Source: Streptomyces sp. Edi4
Lineage (GTDB): Bacteria; Actinomycetota; Actinomycetes; Streptomycetales; Streptomycetaceae
Direction: 5' to 3'
Assembly (NCBI RefSeq): GCF_040253615.1
Contig: NZ_JBEJGY010000004.1
Location: forward strand, 124,001-188,000
DNA: 64,000 nt
The notes under the pieces were generated by a model. The model was not told where the DNA came from, did no database searches, and saw only the letters and a program-made list of their open reading frames with translations. How positions within the stretch are numbered: the stretch's first letter is position 1; the number at the start of each line of letters is the position of its first letter. The position numbers were made by a program, and so were the translations under genes. Shown in pieces: positions 1 to 29,490 of this stretch.

Positions 1-3000
1 GGTCGTCCAGGCGCAGTACGGGTACGGCGAGGTGGCCGGCGACCTCCGTGCCGGTCACGAGGGCCACCGGTGCGGCGTCGTCCAGGATGCCGGTGACGCG
101 GTCGGCGGGCAGCGCCGGGTCGATGGGCAGATAGGCGGCGCCCGTCTTGAGGACGGCGAGGACGGCGACGACCAGGTCGGCGCAGCGGGGCAGGGCGAGG
201 GCGACGTACCGCTCGGGGCGGGCGCCGAGTTCGGCCAGGCGGTGGGCGAGGCGGCCGGCGCGTGCGTCCAGTTCGGCGTAGTCCAGCCGTTCGGCGCCGC
301 AGGTGACGGCCTCGGCGTGCGGGGTGCGGGCGGCCTGTGCTTCGAAAAGGCCGGCCAGCGTCTCGGTGGGCCTGCCCTCGTCGGTGCCGTTCGCGCCGGT
401 GAGGAGAAGGCGTCGCTCCTCGGGGGTGGTACGGGCGAGGGCGGCCAGGGGGCGTTCCAGGTCCTCGGTCAGCTCGGTGAGCACCCGGCACAGCCGCCCC
501 GCGAGGTTCGCGGCGGTGGCCGGGTCGAACAGCTCGGGGTCGTAGGCGAGATCGAATCCGAAGTGTTCACCGTGGTAGGCGCGCAGGACCAGCGGGTAGT
601 TGGTGGCGTCACGCGAGGAGACGTCGACGATGCGCACGCCGGAGCCGCCCGGACTCGCCTCGTCGAACGGATAGTTCTCGAAGGCCACCATGCTGTCGAA
701 CAGGGCGGTGCCGGACGGCACCTCGCTCAGGCCGGTCAGTTCGGCCAGCGACACCGCCGCGAAGCGCCGCGCGTCGGCCTGCGCCTCCTGGAGTTCGCGC
801 AGCCAGGAGGCGGCGGAGCCCCGCCCTGCCACCCGGACGCGGGTGGGCAGGGTGTTGATGAACATGCCGATCATGTCCTCGGCGCCGGGCAGGTCGTCGG
901 GCCGCCCGGAGACGGTCGTGCCGAACAGCACGTCGGGCTCGGCCGCGTAACGGGACAGCAGCAGGGCCCACGCGCCCTGCACGACGGTGCCGAGGGTCAG
1001 CCCGGCGCCGCGCACGGTGCGGGCGAGACGGGCGGAGGTCTCCTCGCTCAGGGACGCGGTGTGCACGGCTGCCGAGCGCGACTCGTGGCCTGCCGGGCGG
1101 GCGCGGTCGACGGGCAGCGGGGTCGGGGTGGTGAATCCGTCGAGGACTCCCCGCCAGTGCGTACGGACGGCTTCGGTGTCCTGGTCGTTGAACCAGCGCA
1201 CGTAGTCCCCGAACGGCCGGCGCGCGGACGGCGCGGGTTCGATGCCGGTGGTGAGGGCCGCGTACTCGGCGAACACGTCGGTCAGGACCTGGGCCAGGCT
1301 CCAGCCGTCCAGGATCAGGTGGTGGGAGGTCCACAGCAGGTGCAGACGGGCGTCGGGCAGCCGGATGAGGGTGAGCCGCATCAACGGGGCGGCGTTCAGG
1401 TCGAGACCGCGCGCCAGGTCGTCGGCGCGCAGCCGCTCAAGGCGCGCGGCCCGCTCCCCCGCGTCCAGGGCGCGCCAGTCCAGGATCTCGACCGGCACCC
1501 TCACCTGCCGGTGTACGCGCTGGAGGGGGACGGGCACGCCGTCCCAGACGACCGAGGTCCGCAGGGCCGGGGTGCGGTCGGTGACGCGTTGCCAGGCGGT
1601 GGCGAACGCCTCGGGGTCGGCCACGTGGTCCAGGAGCAGGGCGGCCTGGTCGAGGTAGACGTCGTCCGTGCCGCCGACCAGGCGGTGGAAGAGCATGCCT
1701 TCCTGGAGCGGGGTGAGCGGCAGCAGGTCCTCGACGGACCTGCCGTTCCCCACGAGGCGGTCCACCGCCTCCTGGTCGAGGCGGGCCAGCGGGAAGTCGC
1801 AGGGGGTGCGGCCGCCCGCGTCGGGGCGGGCGCAGTGCTCGGTCACCTCGGTGAGGGCGCCCAGCATGCCGTCGGCCAGCGCCCGGACGGTGGACTCCCG
1901 GTGCACTTGGTCGCTGTAGTGCCAGGTGATCTCCAAGGCGCCGTCGCTCACCACGGCCGACACGTCAAGAAGGTGGTCCAGCGGCTGGGCCGGGTCGATG
2001 TCGCCCGGCGGCACATCGGCGGCGGGCGCGAAGTCGCCGCCCACGCCGGACTCCCACTGGCCGTGGTAGGTGAAGCACACCTGGGGCAGCGGCAGTTCGG
2101 CGAGGGCGCGCGCCTGGGGCGAGGGCGAGCCGAGGCGCCCCAGCGCCTCATGACCGAGGCCGCGCCGAGGCACCGCCCGCAGCCCCTCCTTGACGGACTT
2201 CAGCGTCGCGGCCCAGTCGGGCGCCCCCGCCGGCCCCATCGGGGTGAGGGTGACCGGGAACTGACTGGTGAACCAGCCGACGGTACGCGCCAGATCGGCC
2301 CCCTCGACCAGGTGTTCCTCGCGGCCGTGGCCTTCAAGGGCGACGGTGATGTGCGGTGCGCCGGCCCAGTCCGCGAGGACACGGCCAAGCGCGCTCAGGA
2401 GCACGTCGTTGACCTGGGTGCGGTACGCCCCGGGGACCCGGCGCAGCAGTGCCTCGGTGGTGGCCGCGTCGAGCCGGGTGCGGACCGTGCGCACCGAGCC
2501 GGCCAGCGGGGCGCCGGGCAGGTCGACGGGGAGCGGGACGCGCGGGCGGGCGCTCTGCGCGGTCCAGTACGGCAGGTCGTCGTCGAGGGCGCCTGCGCGC
2601 ACGAGTTCGCCCAGCCCACGGGCCCATTCGGTCAACGAGGTCTGCTCGGGCTCCAGTTGGGGGCTCTGCCCGTTCACGGTCTGACGGTAGGCCTGCTCCA
2701 GGTCGGTGAGCAGCACCCGCCAGGAGACACTGTCCACCGCCAGGTGATGGACCGTCAGAAACAGTCGGGGGCGGGCGCCTTCGGCTGCCGGGAGCAAGAC
2801 GGCGCGCAGCATGCGGCCGGCCGTGGGGTCGAGGTCCGCCCGGGCGGACTCGGCGATCTCGGCGAGGCTCGCGCCGTCGTCGTGGCGGGTGAGAAGGCCG
2901 GTGTCCGGGCCGGCGCCCAGATGCTGGCGCCAGGTGTCACCGTCCCGCGTGAAACGGGCGCGCAGACAGGGGTGGTGGGTCACGACCGCGTCCAGCGCGC

Positions 3001-6000
3001 GCGACAGCGCCGTCTCGTCGAGGTCGTACGGCAGGTCGAGAAGCATGGACATGGCGAAGCGATGGCGCGGGCCGTGGGTGGCGAGGAACCACTCCTGGAC
3101 CGGCGTCAGCGGGCCGGGGCCGCTCTCCTGCGAAGTGCGCCGCGCGGGCACCGGAGCGGCACGCCGGGAGGCGGCGGCGAGCTCGGCGACGCTCTGGTGA
3201 CGGAAGACGTCCTGCGAGGACAGAGCGAGGCCGGCCGCTCTGGCCCGCGAGACGGCCTGGATGCTCAGGATCGAGTCGCCGCCCAGCTCGAAGAAGTTGT
3301 CCGTGACCCCGACGCGGCGCACACCAAGGATCTCGCTCCAGATCCCCGCAAGGATCTCCTCGTCCGGGGTGCGCGGCGCCACGAACTCCCTTGCCGCGGC
3401 GGATGATTCGAAGTCCGGGGCGGGCAGGGCGCGGCGGTCCAGTTTGCCGCTGGCGTTCAGCGGCAGCGAGGTCAGCGGTGTGAACGAGGAAGGCACCATG
3501 TGGGCGGGCAGGACCGTGCGCAGCGCGGCGCGCAGCGCCTCGGAGTCGGGCCGCGCGGCGCCGGGCGCGGGGACGACGTAGGCGGCGAGCCGCAGGTGGC
3601 CGTGCGGATCGGGGACCGCGACGACCGCGGCGGCGGCGATGCCCGGCACGTCGGTGACCGCGGCCTCGACCTCGCCGGGTTCAATGCGGTGGCCGCGCAC
3701 CTTGACCTGGTCGTCGGCGCGCCCGAGGTAGTCGAGACAGCCGTCGGCCGTCCAGCGGGCCAGGTCGCCGGTGCGGTACATACGGGTCGCGGGCGGCCCG
3801 TACGGGTCGGGCAGGAACCGTGCGGCGGTCAGGCCCGGGCGCCCCAGATACCCCCGGGCCACCTGCTCGCCGGCGAGGTAGAGCTCGCCTCCGACGCCCG
3901 GCGGCACCGGCTGGAGCCGGTCGTCAAGGACGTAGGCACGGGTGTGGGGCAGGGGGCGGCCCACCAGGGGGCGGCCGGTCCCGTCGATCCGGCAGGACAG
4001 CGCGTCGACCGTGCACTCGGTGGGGCCGTAGAAGTTGTACGCGCTCACCTCGGGGTGGGCGCCGAGTTCGCGCCAGAGCGCGGGGCCGATCGCCTCGCCG
4101 CCGAGCATGAGCACCCGGGGGCAGTGGACCGGGTCGCTCAGGAGCCCGGCGGGCAGCAGCTGGCGCAGGTAGGACGGGGTGAGGTCGAGGAAGTCGATGC
4201 GGTGCTCGACCACATAGGCGGTCAGGGCGGCCGGGTCCATCCGGGTCACCTCGTCCACCACGTGCAGCGGATGGCCGTCGGCCAGCAGCAGCACCCCTTC
4301 GAGGGAGGTGTCGAAGGAGAACGACGCGGTGAGCGCCACCCGCAGTGGTCCGCCGCCCGCTTCGGCGACGAATCCGGCGCGGTGGGCGGCGAGCAGGTGG
4401 GTGAGGGCGCGGTGCGGTACGGCGACGCCCTTGGGCCGGCCGGTGGAGCCGGAGGTGTGGATGACGTAGGCGGTGTGCAGGGGGTCCAGGGGGCGGTGGC
4501 GGTCGTCGTCGGCGGGGTCGGCGTCGGGCAGGCCGCCGGGCAGGGAGGCGAGCGCGGCCTCGTCAAGGACCAGGGCCGGGCGGGCGTCGTCCAGTAGGTG
4601 GCGGACGCGCTCCTCGGGCAGGGCCGGGTCGAGCGGGAGGTATCCGGCGCCGCTCTTCCAGACGGCGAGGATCGCCGTGATCATGGCGGCGGTGCGCGGC
4701 AGCCGGAGCGCGACAAGACGTTCGGGGCCGGCGCCGAGGCCGATGAGGTGGTGGGCGAGCCGGTTGGCGCGGGCGTTGAGCTGCGCGTAGGTGAGGCGTT
4801 CGCCGCCCGCCACCAGCGCGAGCGCGTCGGGGGTGCGGGCCGCGCGCTGCTCGAAGAGCCGAGGGTAGGGGGGGTCGCCGACGGGCTGAGCGGCGGCGTT
4901 CCAGTCGCGGGTGACCTGTCGTACCTCCTGCTCGGAAAGGAGCGGCAGGGTCCGAAGCGGCCGGTCCGGGGCGCCCGTGGCCGTCTCAAGGAGCCGCAGG
5001 AGCTGGCCGGCCATGCGGCGGGCGGTGTCCGGGTCGATGAGGTCGGTGCGGTATTCGAGCAGCCCCGTCAGCTCCTCGCCGTCCGGCACGAACTCGATGC
5101 TCAGGTCGAAGGTCGCGGCCTGGCGGGGCACGGCGACCGGGGTGATGTCGAGGTCGCGGGGAGCGGCGGCCGCGGGCGGGTCCGGGTGCAGCAGGACCAT
5201 CACGTCGAACAGCGGGTTGCGGCCCGCCTCACGGGCGGCGCCCACCGTCTCCACGATCCGCTCGAAGGGCGTGTCGCCGTAGGCGAAGGCGTCGTTGACG
5301 GTGTCGGCGGTTCGGGCCAGCAGGTCCCTGAACGAGTCGCCCGACGGCACCTCGGTGCGCAGCACGACGGTGTTCACGAAGAAGCCGACCGCCCGTTCCA
5401 GGTCGGTGCGCGAACGGCCCGGGGTCAGCGATCCGACGGTGCTCTCCTCCTGCCCCGACCAGCGGGCGAGCAGAGCTTGGGCGGCGGCGACGAGCGCGGT
5501 GTAGAGCGTGGTGTGCTGCCGGCCCGCGAGTTCGCGCAGCGCACGGGTGACTTCGGCCGGGACGGTGAAGGCGTGGACGGCTCCGGGGCCGGCCTCCGCG
5601 CCGCGCCGGGGCCGGTCCAGCGGGAGTTCGGGTGCGACCGCGCCTGCCAGCCGCTCCTTCCAGTGGGCCAGCTGCCGTTCGAGCCGTGCCCCGGCCAGCT
5701 GCTCGCGCTGCCAGACGGCGAAGTCCGGGTACTGGGTCACCACGGCGGGCAGAGCGGCCTCGCCACCGTGCGCCACGTGCTCGTACAGGGCGCACAGTTC
5801 GTTCAGGACGATGCCCATCGACCAGCCGTCGGTGATGATGTGATGGGCCGTCAGGATCAGGACGTGTGAGGCCGCTGCCTCGCGTAGCAGCAGGGCCCGC
5901 AGCAAGGGCCCGGAGTTCAGGTCGAAGGGCGCCGAGTACTCGGCGAGCAGCGCCGCGTCCAGCCCGTCCGCCGTGACGTCCCGGACCGGCAGCGGCACCG

Positions 6001-6370
6001 GGGCGGGCGGCTGGACGCGCTGCGCGGCGCGGCCGTCGCTCTCCTCGAACGTGGTCCGCAGCGCCTCGTGCCGGGCGACCACCCCGGCCAGGGCGCGCTC
6101 CAGGGACCGGTGGTCCAGGGCGCCGGTGAGGCGTACCGCGACAGCGCTGTTGTAGCGGGCGTCGCCGGGGCGCAGCCGGTCGAGGAACCACAGGCGCTGC
6201 TGGGCGAACGACAGCGGCAGCGGACGTTGGCGGTCGGCGCGCGGGATGCCCGCCTGCGCGCCGCCGGCGCCCGTCGCGGCACGCCCGGCGAGCCTGCGGC
6301 GCAGGGCTTCGCGCATGTCGTCGGGCAGGGCTTCGGCGCGGTCTCGCCTGGAAGGCTTCGAAGACGTCAT
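1..6370 (-). CDS. Nonribosomal peptide synthetase, C-A-T-E-C-A, cut by left window edge
   Basis: This cytoplasmic assembly-line enzyme continues the NRPS encoded just upstream. Visible order: C (HHxxxDG about residue 178), A, T (GGDS about residue 1033), E (HHLAVDS about residue 1209), C of the type that follows an E domain (HHxxxDG about residue 1685), and the first part of an A domain, which stops at the window edge before its phosphate-binding loop. The first A domain has pocket residues I read as DTEDMGFVD; the acidic positions suggest a basic substrate (Arg, citrulline, Orn or similar). The E domain predicts that residue 6 is D. Translation starts 13 bases after the stop of the preceding NRPS, so the two are almost certainly co-transcribed and the protein carries modules 6 onward. 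Whether it ends in a thioesterase cannot be seen. Domain calls are secure; substrate calls are inference. Confidence 0.95.
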   Translation of the reverse strand, partial: MTSSKPSRRDRAEALPDDMREALRRRLAGRAATGAGGAQAGIPRADRQRPLPLSFAQQRLWFLDRLRPGDARYNSAVAVRLTGALDHRSLERALAGVVARHEALRTTFEESDGRAAQRVQPPAPVPLPVRDVTADGLDAALLAEYSAPFDLNSGPLLRALLLREAAASHVLILTAHHIITDGWSMGIVLNELCALYEHVAHGGEAALPAVVTQYPDFAVWQREQLAGARLERQLAHWKERLAGAVAPELPLDRPRRGAEAGPGAVHAFTVPAEVTRALRELAGRQHTTLYTALVAAAQALLARWSGQEESTVGSLTPGRSRTDLERAVGFFVNTVVLRTEVPSGDSFRDLLARTADTVNDAFAYGDTPFERIVETVGAAREAGRNPLFDVMVLLHPDPPAAAAPRDLDITPVAVPRQAATFDLSIEFVPDGEELTGLLEYRTDLIDPDTARRMAGQLLRLLETATGAPDRPLRTLPLLSEQEVRQVTRDWNAAAQPVGDPPYPRLFEQRAARTPDALALVAGGERLTYAQLNARANRLAHHLIGLGAGPERLVALRLPRTAAMITAILAVWKSGAGYLPLDPALPEERVRHLLDDARPALVLDEAALASLPGGLPDADPADDDRHRPLDPLHTAYVIHTSGSTGRPKGVAVPHRALTHLLAAHRAGFVAEAGGGPLRVALTASFSFDTSLEGVLLLADGHPLHVVDEVTRMDPAALTAYVVEHRIDFLDLTPSYLRQLLPAGLLSDPVHCPRVLMLGGEAIGPALWRELGAHPEVSAYNFYGPTECTVDALSCRIDGTGRPLVGRPLPHTRAYVLDDRLQPVPPGVGGELYLAGEQVARGYLGRPGLTAARFLPDPYGPPATRMYRTGDLARWTADGCLDYLGRADDQVKVRGHRIEPGEVEAAVTDVPGIAAAAVVAVPDPHGHLRLAAYVVPAPGAARPDSEALRAALRTVLPAHMVPSSFTPLTSLPLNASGKLDRRALPAPDFESSAAAREFVAPRTPDEEILAGIWSEILGVRRVGVTDNFFELGGDSILSIQAVSRARAAGLALSSQDVFRHQSVAELAAASRRAAPVPARRTSQESGPGPLTPVQEWFLATHGPRHRFAMSMLLDLPYDLDETALSRALDAVVTHHPCLRARFTRDGDTWRQHLGAGPDTGLLTRHDDGASLAEIAESARADLDPTAGRMLRAVLLPAAEGARPRLFLTVHHLAVDSVSWRVLLTDLEQAYRQTVNGQSPQLEPEQTSLTEWARGLGELVRAGALDDDLPYWTAQSARPRVPLPVDLPGAPLAGSVRTVRTRLDAATTEALLRRVPGAYRTQVNDVLLSALGRVLADWAGAPHITVALEGHGREEHLVEGADLARTVGWFTSQFPVTLTPMGPAGAPDWAATLKSVKEGLRAVPRRGLGHEALGRLGSPSPQARALAELPLPQVCFTYHGQWESGVGGDFAPAADVPPGDIDPAQPLDHLLDVSAVVSDGALEITWHYSDQVHRESTVRALADGMLGALTEVTEHCARPDAGGRTPCDFPLARLDQEAVDRLVGNGRSVEDLLPLTPLQEGMLFHRLVGGTDDVYLDQAALLLDHVADPEAFATAWQRVTDRTPALRTSVVWDGVPVPLQRVHRQVRVPVEILDWRALDAGERAARLERLRADDLARGLDLNAAPLMRLTLIRLPDARLHLLWTSHHLILDGWSLAQVLTDVFAEYAALTTGIEPAPSARRPFGDYVRWFNDQDTEAVRTHWRGVLDGFTTPTPLPVDRARPAGHESRSAAVHTASLSEETSARLARTVRGAGLTLGTVVQGAWALLLSRYAAEPDVLFGTTVSGRPDDLPGAEDMIGMFINTLPTRVRVAGRGSAASWLRELQEAQADARRFAAVSLAELTGLSEVPSGTALFDSMVAFENYPFDEASPGGSGVRIVDVSSRDATNYPLVLRAYHGEHFGFDLAYDPELFDPATAANLAGRLCRVLTELTEDLERPLAALARTTPEERRLLLTGANGTDEGRPTETLAGLFEAQAARTPHAEAVTCGAERLDYAELDARAGRLAHRLAELGARPERYVALALPRCADLVVAVLAVLKTGAAYLPIDPALPADRVTGILDDAAPVALVTGTEVAGHLAVPVLRLDD

Positions 6371-6383
6371 GATCGTCGGATCC

Positions 6384-24938
<18,555 letters not shown>

Positions 24939-25189
24939 GGGTCCAGTCCTTCGAAAGCGCGGGGGCGGCCCGAATGGGCGGCGGAGTGTGGAGGCGGGCG
25001 GCGGCCCGTGGCGGCGACGCGACGGCGGCCGGGTGCGCGGGGCACCGCGGAGCACCGGTCTGCCGGGCGACGCGCGGTGGGCGCGCCCGGGCGGCCGCCG
25101 ACGGGGTCCCGGCGCGAGCGCCGGTGTCACGACGCGCGGGCGGCGCGGACGCGGCAGCGCCCGGCGGCCCGTGGCGGGCTCGGGGTGGC

Positions 25190-26545
25190 TCAGCCGTCGT
25201 CGGTGCGGCGCGCCGTGCGTCCGGACACCTGGACGCGTTCGATCCGGCCGGTGGCGGGGTCGCGGTGGAAGCGTCCGCCGGGCTCTCGGCGCCCGGTGCC
25301 GGGATCGACCAGGTCGTACGACAGGTCCGCGTAGCAGACCAGCGGCAGCGCGAGGTCTCCGTCGATCGAGAGCACCGGTGAACCGTCGGGCCCTTCGGTG
25401 ACGCGGTAGTCGGCGCCGCCGTTGCGGTACGTGCCCCAGCACTCGGGCAGCCGGACCGGACGCCCTCGCTCGCCTGCGGGGACGGCCCCGGCGGGCACAC
25501 GTACGCCCGCCAACTCCGCCAGATCGGCGGAGAGTTCGCGCCACAGGGCGGTGGCGCCGCCCGCGTTGCCGGTGAAGGCCACGACCATGCCGCTGGTGGG
25601 GTCGACCCTGAGGTGGCAGGAGGTGCCCTGCGCGTTGCCGTCGTGACCGCACCACACGTCGTCGCCCTGCCGGTAGTGGGCGATCCCCAGACCCCAGCCG
25701 TCGGCCAGAGCTCCGGGCCGGGCGCGGTCCTCCGGGCGGAGCATTTCCTTGGCGACCGAAGGCGGCAGCGCCTGGGACCGGCCGATCAGGGCGTTGCCCA
25801 AGGCGGCCAGGTCGGCGGCGCTCGCCATGAGGGCCCCGGCCGGGGCCTCGAGCGGAGCCAGGTTCTGCCCGACGGGACGCACCCGCCCGGTGGCGGTGTT
25901 GACGGCGTGTCCGGCGGCCAGGGGGCGGGTGGCGGTGCTGTCGCCGACGAACGCGGCCGATGTGCCCAGGGGGTCGAGGAGCAGCACCCGTACGGCTTCG
26001 TGCCACGGCATGCCGGTGATCTCCTCGACCAGCCGCCCGGCGGCGACGTAACCGGCGTTGGAGTAGGAGAAATCGCTACCGGGCGGGAACAGTGCCTGGG
26101 CCGGGGTGCACAGCGAGGTGAGGTACCGGGCCCCGGTGGTCGCGGATGAGGTGTCGGAGTCGGGGCCGGTGGGCAGTCCCCCGGTGTGGCTGAGGAGGTG
26201 CCGTATCGACACCTCGGGTAAGCCGCGCAGTTCTGGCAGGTGGTCGGCGACGGGCTCGTCGAGGTCGAGGTCACCGTCGTCGACGAGGAGGAGCACCAGA
26301 GCGGCCGTGTAGGGCTTGGTGAGCGAGCCGAGGGCGACGGCGGTGTCCGCCGTGAACGGTGCGCCGGTGGCCGCGTCTGCGATACCGGTGTGCAGCGAGA
26401 CGGTCTCCGTGCCGTCGTCGAGGACCAGTTGGGCGCCGGGCACCTTGTGCCTCTCGGCGAGGGCGTCGAGCCTGTTCTGCACGGCGTGGCGCAGCGGAGC
26501 CGGCGCGCAGGGGTCGGCAGGGACCGCGGGGACGGTGTAGGGCAT
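25190..26545 (-). CDS. PBP-type thioesterase / serine hydrolase, candidate peptide macrocyclase
   Basis: The 451-aa protein has the class C beta-lactamase/PBP fold signature: SLTK at residues 74-77 (nucleophile and general base), YSN at 161-163, and HDG at 301-303. A C-terminal segment from about residue 360 is beta-rich and resembles the lipocalin-like domain of SurE-type cyclases. In the surugamide, desotamide and mannopeptimycin families, such stand-alone enzymes release carrier-bound peptide by head-to-tail cyclisation, in trans to NRPSs that lack a thioesterase. Here the gene sits directly upstream of two NRPS genes with no visible thioesterase. No signal peptide is evident, which favours the cyclase role over cell-wall or beta-lactamase activity. 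A GGGGAG Shine-Dalgarno sequence lies about 10 bases before the ATG. Fold is certain; cyclase role is inferred from context and layout. Confidence 0.85.
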   Translation of the reverse strand: MPYTVPAVPADPCAPAPLRHAVQNRLDALAERHKVPGAQLVLDDGTETVSLHTGIADAATGAPFTADTAVALGSLTKPYTAALVLLLVDDGDLDLDEPVADHLPELRGLPEVSIRHLLSHTGGLPTGPDSDTSSATTGARYLTSLCTPAQALFPPGSDFSYSNAGYVAAGRLVEEITGMPWHEAVRVLLLDPLGTSAAFVGDSTATRPLAAGHAVNTATGRVRPVGQNLAPLEAPAGALMASAADLAALGNALIGRSQALPPSVAKEMLRPEDRARPGALADGWGLGIAHYRQGDDVWCGHDGNAQGTSCHLRVDPTSGMVVAFTGNAGGATALWRELSADLAELAGVRVPAGAVPAGERGRPVRLPECWGTYRNGGADYRVTEGPDGSPVLSIDGDLALPLVCYADLSYDLVDPGTGRREPGGRFHRDPATGRIERVQVSGRTARRTDDG

Positions 26546-26646
26546 GAGAAAGGCGCTCCCCAGTGAGTTTCCTCGTGTACGGGTGGCTTCTCCGGCCGTG
26601 GCGAGCGGTGCCGGGCCGGGCGGTGCGAGGACGTGCCGGTCGGTGG

Positions 26647-27858
26647 CTAGGTCCTGGTCACTTCGACGGGCAGATGGCGGATGCCGACGATGACGGCCGG
26701 ATTCTGCGCGACGATGTCGTCGTATGACGGGATCGCCAGAACGCGGAATCGTTCATGCAGCATGCGCAGCGCGATCTTGGCCTCCAGCCGGGCCAGGGGG
26801 GCGCCGAAACAGAAGTGGATGCCGTGCCCGAACGTCAGGTGCGGGTTGGGGTGGCGGTCCGCCAGGAACGTGTCGGGCCGCTCGAACCGCGCGGGGTCGC
26901 GGTTGGCGGCGCCGAGATGGGCCATCACCATGCTGTCGGCGGGCAGTTCGTGGCCGCCAAGGACCACGGGACGGGTGACGCGGCGCCCCAGCTCGGGGAA
27001 GGGGGGCAGCCAGCGCAGCACCTCCTCGACGGCAGGGGGGATCAGGTCGGGGTCCTTGCGCAGTGCGGCGTCCGCGTCGGGGTGGCGGTCGAAGGTGACG
27101 ACGGCGTTGCCGAGCAGGGCGGTGGTCGTGACGTGTCCCGCCACGAGCAGCAGCGCCACGAAGCCCACCATCTCCTGGTCGGTGAGCCGGACACCGTCCA
27201 CTTCGGCGCCGATGAGTCGGCTGGTCAGATCGTCACCCGGGGCGGCGCGGCAGCCGCGTATGTGGTCCAGCATGTAGCTGTTCATCTCCCGGACCGTCGG
27301 AGCGATGGCGGCCAGCGCCCGCTCCAGGTCGGCCATGTCGGGTGCCTCGCCGAGCTGGTCTCCGCCGAACAGAACGCTCGCCCAGTCCTGGAAGGTGCGG
27401 TGCTCCTCGGCCGGGATCCCCAGGAGTTCCGCGATGACGATGATGGGCAGCGGATAGGTCAGGGTGTCGACGAGGTCGAAGCGGTCCTGGTCACCGACGG
27501 ACCCCAGCAGCCGCTCGCACACCGCCTCGATGCGCGGCGCGAGTCCTTGGACGACGCGAGGCGTGAAGGCCTGACTGACCAGTGCGCGCAACTTGCGGTG
27601 CTCCGGCGGGTCCATGCCGACGAAGTTGCCCTGGGTGAAGGTCGCGAAGTCCTCCTGCGTAGGGGCGAGGGAGGATAGGTCCGAGGAGTAGGTCGCCGGG
27701 TCGGCAAGCACGGCGGAGATCATCTCGTGGTCCACGACCTGCCAGACACCCTGCCGGTCGTCGTGCCGCACCGGGCCTGCTGCGCGCAGGGCGCTCCAGC
27801 GCCGGGGTAACTCGTCCAGCAGAAAGGTATCGCTCGTCTTGCGGTCGGTGGACACCAT
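26647..27858 (-). CDS. Cytochrome P450 (CYP107-like)
   Basis: The 403-aa soluble haem monooxygenase shows an I-helix oxygen-binding motif AGHVTT (about residue 240), an ExxR-type EEVLR, and the haem-binding loop FGHGIHFCFGAP with the thiolate ligand Cys350. It ends 101 bases before the PBP-type thioesterase and reads the same way, so it is probably the first gene of the NRPS operon and a tailoring enzyme, for example hydroxylating an amino acid or the finished peptide. The substrate cannot be read from sequence. The start is either the ATG here, two bases after GAGGAG, or the adjacent GTG codon, which has better spacing. A longer upstream frame lacks P450 similarity and was not used. A redox partner is not encoded nearby. 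Confidence 0.93.
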   Translation of the reverse strand: MVSTDRKTSDTFLLDELPRRWSALRAAGPVRHDDRQGVWQVVDHEMISAVLADPATYSSDLSSLAPTQEDFATFTQGNFVGMDPPEHRKLRALVSQAFTPRVVQGLAPRIEAVCERLLGSVGDQDRFDLVDTLTYPLPIIVIAELLGIPAEEHRTFQDWASVLFGGDQLGEAPDMADLERALAAIAPTVREMNSYMLDHIRGCRAAPGDDLTSRLIGAEVDGVRLTDQEMVGFVALLLVAGHVTTTALLGNAVVTFDRHPDADAALRKDPDLIPPAVEEVLRWLPPFPELGRRVTRPVVLGGHELPADSMVMAHLGAANRDPARFERPDTFLADRHPNPHLTFGHGIHFCFGAPLARLEAKIALRMLHERFRVLAIPSYDDIVAQNPAVIVGIRHLPVEVTRT

Positions 27859-29490
27859 GACTCCTCGACTTGACGGCACGCGGACACAGCCCGTCCGCGT
27901 GGGCGCGGCGGGGAACGACGACAGAGCTGTTCGGGGTGCGCTTGACGATTGGACGCGGGCGTCCGTCGGCGCACTGGGCACCCGCAGCACCGAGGGCGGC
28001 GGCGGAGGTACCGCATGGCGTGCGCCGATGAAAGCGCGTCAGACGCGCCGGCATCGCGCGCGGATCTCCCGGACGGGCGTCAACATTTCCTGCGGAAGCA
28101 GCGGAGGTGTTCCCGATTCCCGCCCGTGAGCACACTGGATGCGAGATCTTCACCTGCCATGTCGTATCCCCCTCGGCAATGCCTCCGCGTGACGGTCACG
28201 CGGGCACACCCCACCAGCACCCGGCCCAACAGATGAATCCATTCCCGGAGCGCGATCACGACGGTACATATTTACCGCTGGGTAAGGGTCGGGATTGGCG
28301 AAATTCAAACCTCCGGAAGCCCTGCGCCCCATCCAAACTCAGCCACAGTCTTCATACAAGCCTCGTTCGAACGCAACCCCACACTTTTAACGCACAGCAA
28401 CCTTGACTGTTTGTTTACGTCACACAAAGAACAGTGGTGCGCTGCCGTCGCGTCGAGGAGACCACGAACGGCCCATAGCCGGCCCATCGGTGCGCGAGTT
28501 CCCCGCCGTCGCGGCGACAAACAAGCTCACCGCGTGCCACGTTTCCCTGCGGCATCGACTCGGCTGATTCCCTGCGGTAGCGCAGCAGGGTCATATGAGG
28601 GCGCATCCTGGGTGTGAGCTGCCCCATTACTCGATGCGGGGTAGGGAGTGTCCCATCTGACCGAACGGCCGAAAACAAACGGTACCGGCTGTGGTGGCTG
28701 GAACCGTGCAGGCGCTTTCAGCCCGGCCGCCTCAAGCACCAAATCCCCGTCGCGACGATTACACGCCATTGCGTGACGTGTTTTTTGCCATTAACCCTGC
28801 GTCACTCCAGGAATGGCCCGCCGCAATTCGCCTGCATCAGACACATGAGCCTGAAGTAGACGTCGGCGGGAGGCGACCGGTGGGCAGGGAACGGCCCCAT
28901 AACGACCGCTTGAAAACGCGCCCATCCTGGACATAACGGCGGAAGTGTGGGGGTTACGGGTGCTCCGGACATCGCATGTCGCCGCGCCGAGCAGGCGGAT
29001 GAGTGGGACGCCCGAGACTTCTGGGCCGGACTGGCGCCGGGGGCCGGATGCCGAGTCGACGGCGGCGCCTGGGGGGTCGATGAGGTGGAGTCCCAGCACT
29101 ATCGCGTCGTCCTGATAAGCACGGAGGGTCGGACGGAGGACGGGACGCGGGGCCGGACGGAGCTGGCTCATGCAGCGCCCCTCTGAACCTCTGGCGAACG
29201 CGGGGGCGTCCGGCGGGAAAGAACGGCGGGCCCAGCCGCAGACGCTGGCGGACCCGGCACCGCTCCAGCTCCAGTTCCCGGTCCCGCTCCAGCCGGCGGC
29301 CTGCCGGCCGAGCACGTCTGCGAAGGAGGCACAGAGCGAGCTCCGTGCGGTCACCCGGCCCCGGCCCGCCTGGGCGGGCCGCGAGCCGCGTACGACCCGG
29401 CCCGCACGACGCTGATGCGGTGCCGCAAGACCAGGGCCCGGGAGCTGGCCGGCCTTGACCCGCCATGCGGCTGCGGACGCCCTTCGAGGG
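27859..29490. other. Long gene-poor stretch upstream of the P450/NRPS operon
   Basis: I see no convincing gene in these 1.6 kb. Bases 28,200-28,900 look lower in GC than the flanks and contain AT-rich tracts and a short palindrome (TTACCGCTGGGTAA near 28,272). The stretch must hold the promoter of the leftward P450-NRPS unit. Open frames here lack actinobacterial codon bias. On the minus strand around 28,960-29,170 one frame gives a segment beginning MSQLRPAPRP that faintly recalls the start of actinobacterial ThiF-like proteins, but nothing follows in frame. It may be a relic. Confidence 0.5.

Noticed and set aside
32..3406. Long plus-strand open frame at the left edge
   Set aside because: Antisense shadow of the partial NRPS gene; no recognisable motif.
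24939..26006. N-terminal extension of the first NRPS into the cyclase gene region
   Set aside because: The extra residues are Arg/Pro-rich and antisense-like, overlap the PBP-type gene, and a good ribosome site lies before the MTDPHV start.
25190..26545. Beta-lactamase resistance gene
   Set aside because: The SxxK/YxN fold fits, but there is no signal peptide and the gene sits inside an NRPS operon, so a cyclase is more likely.
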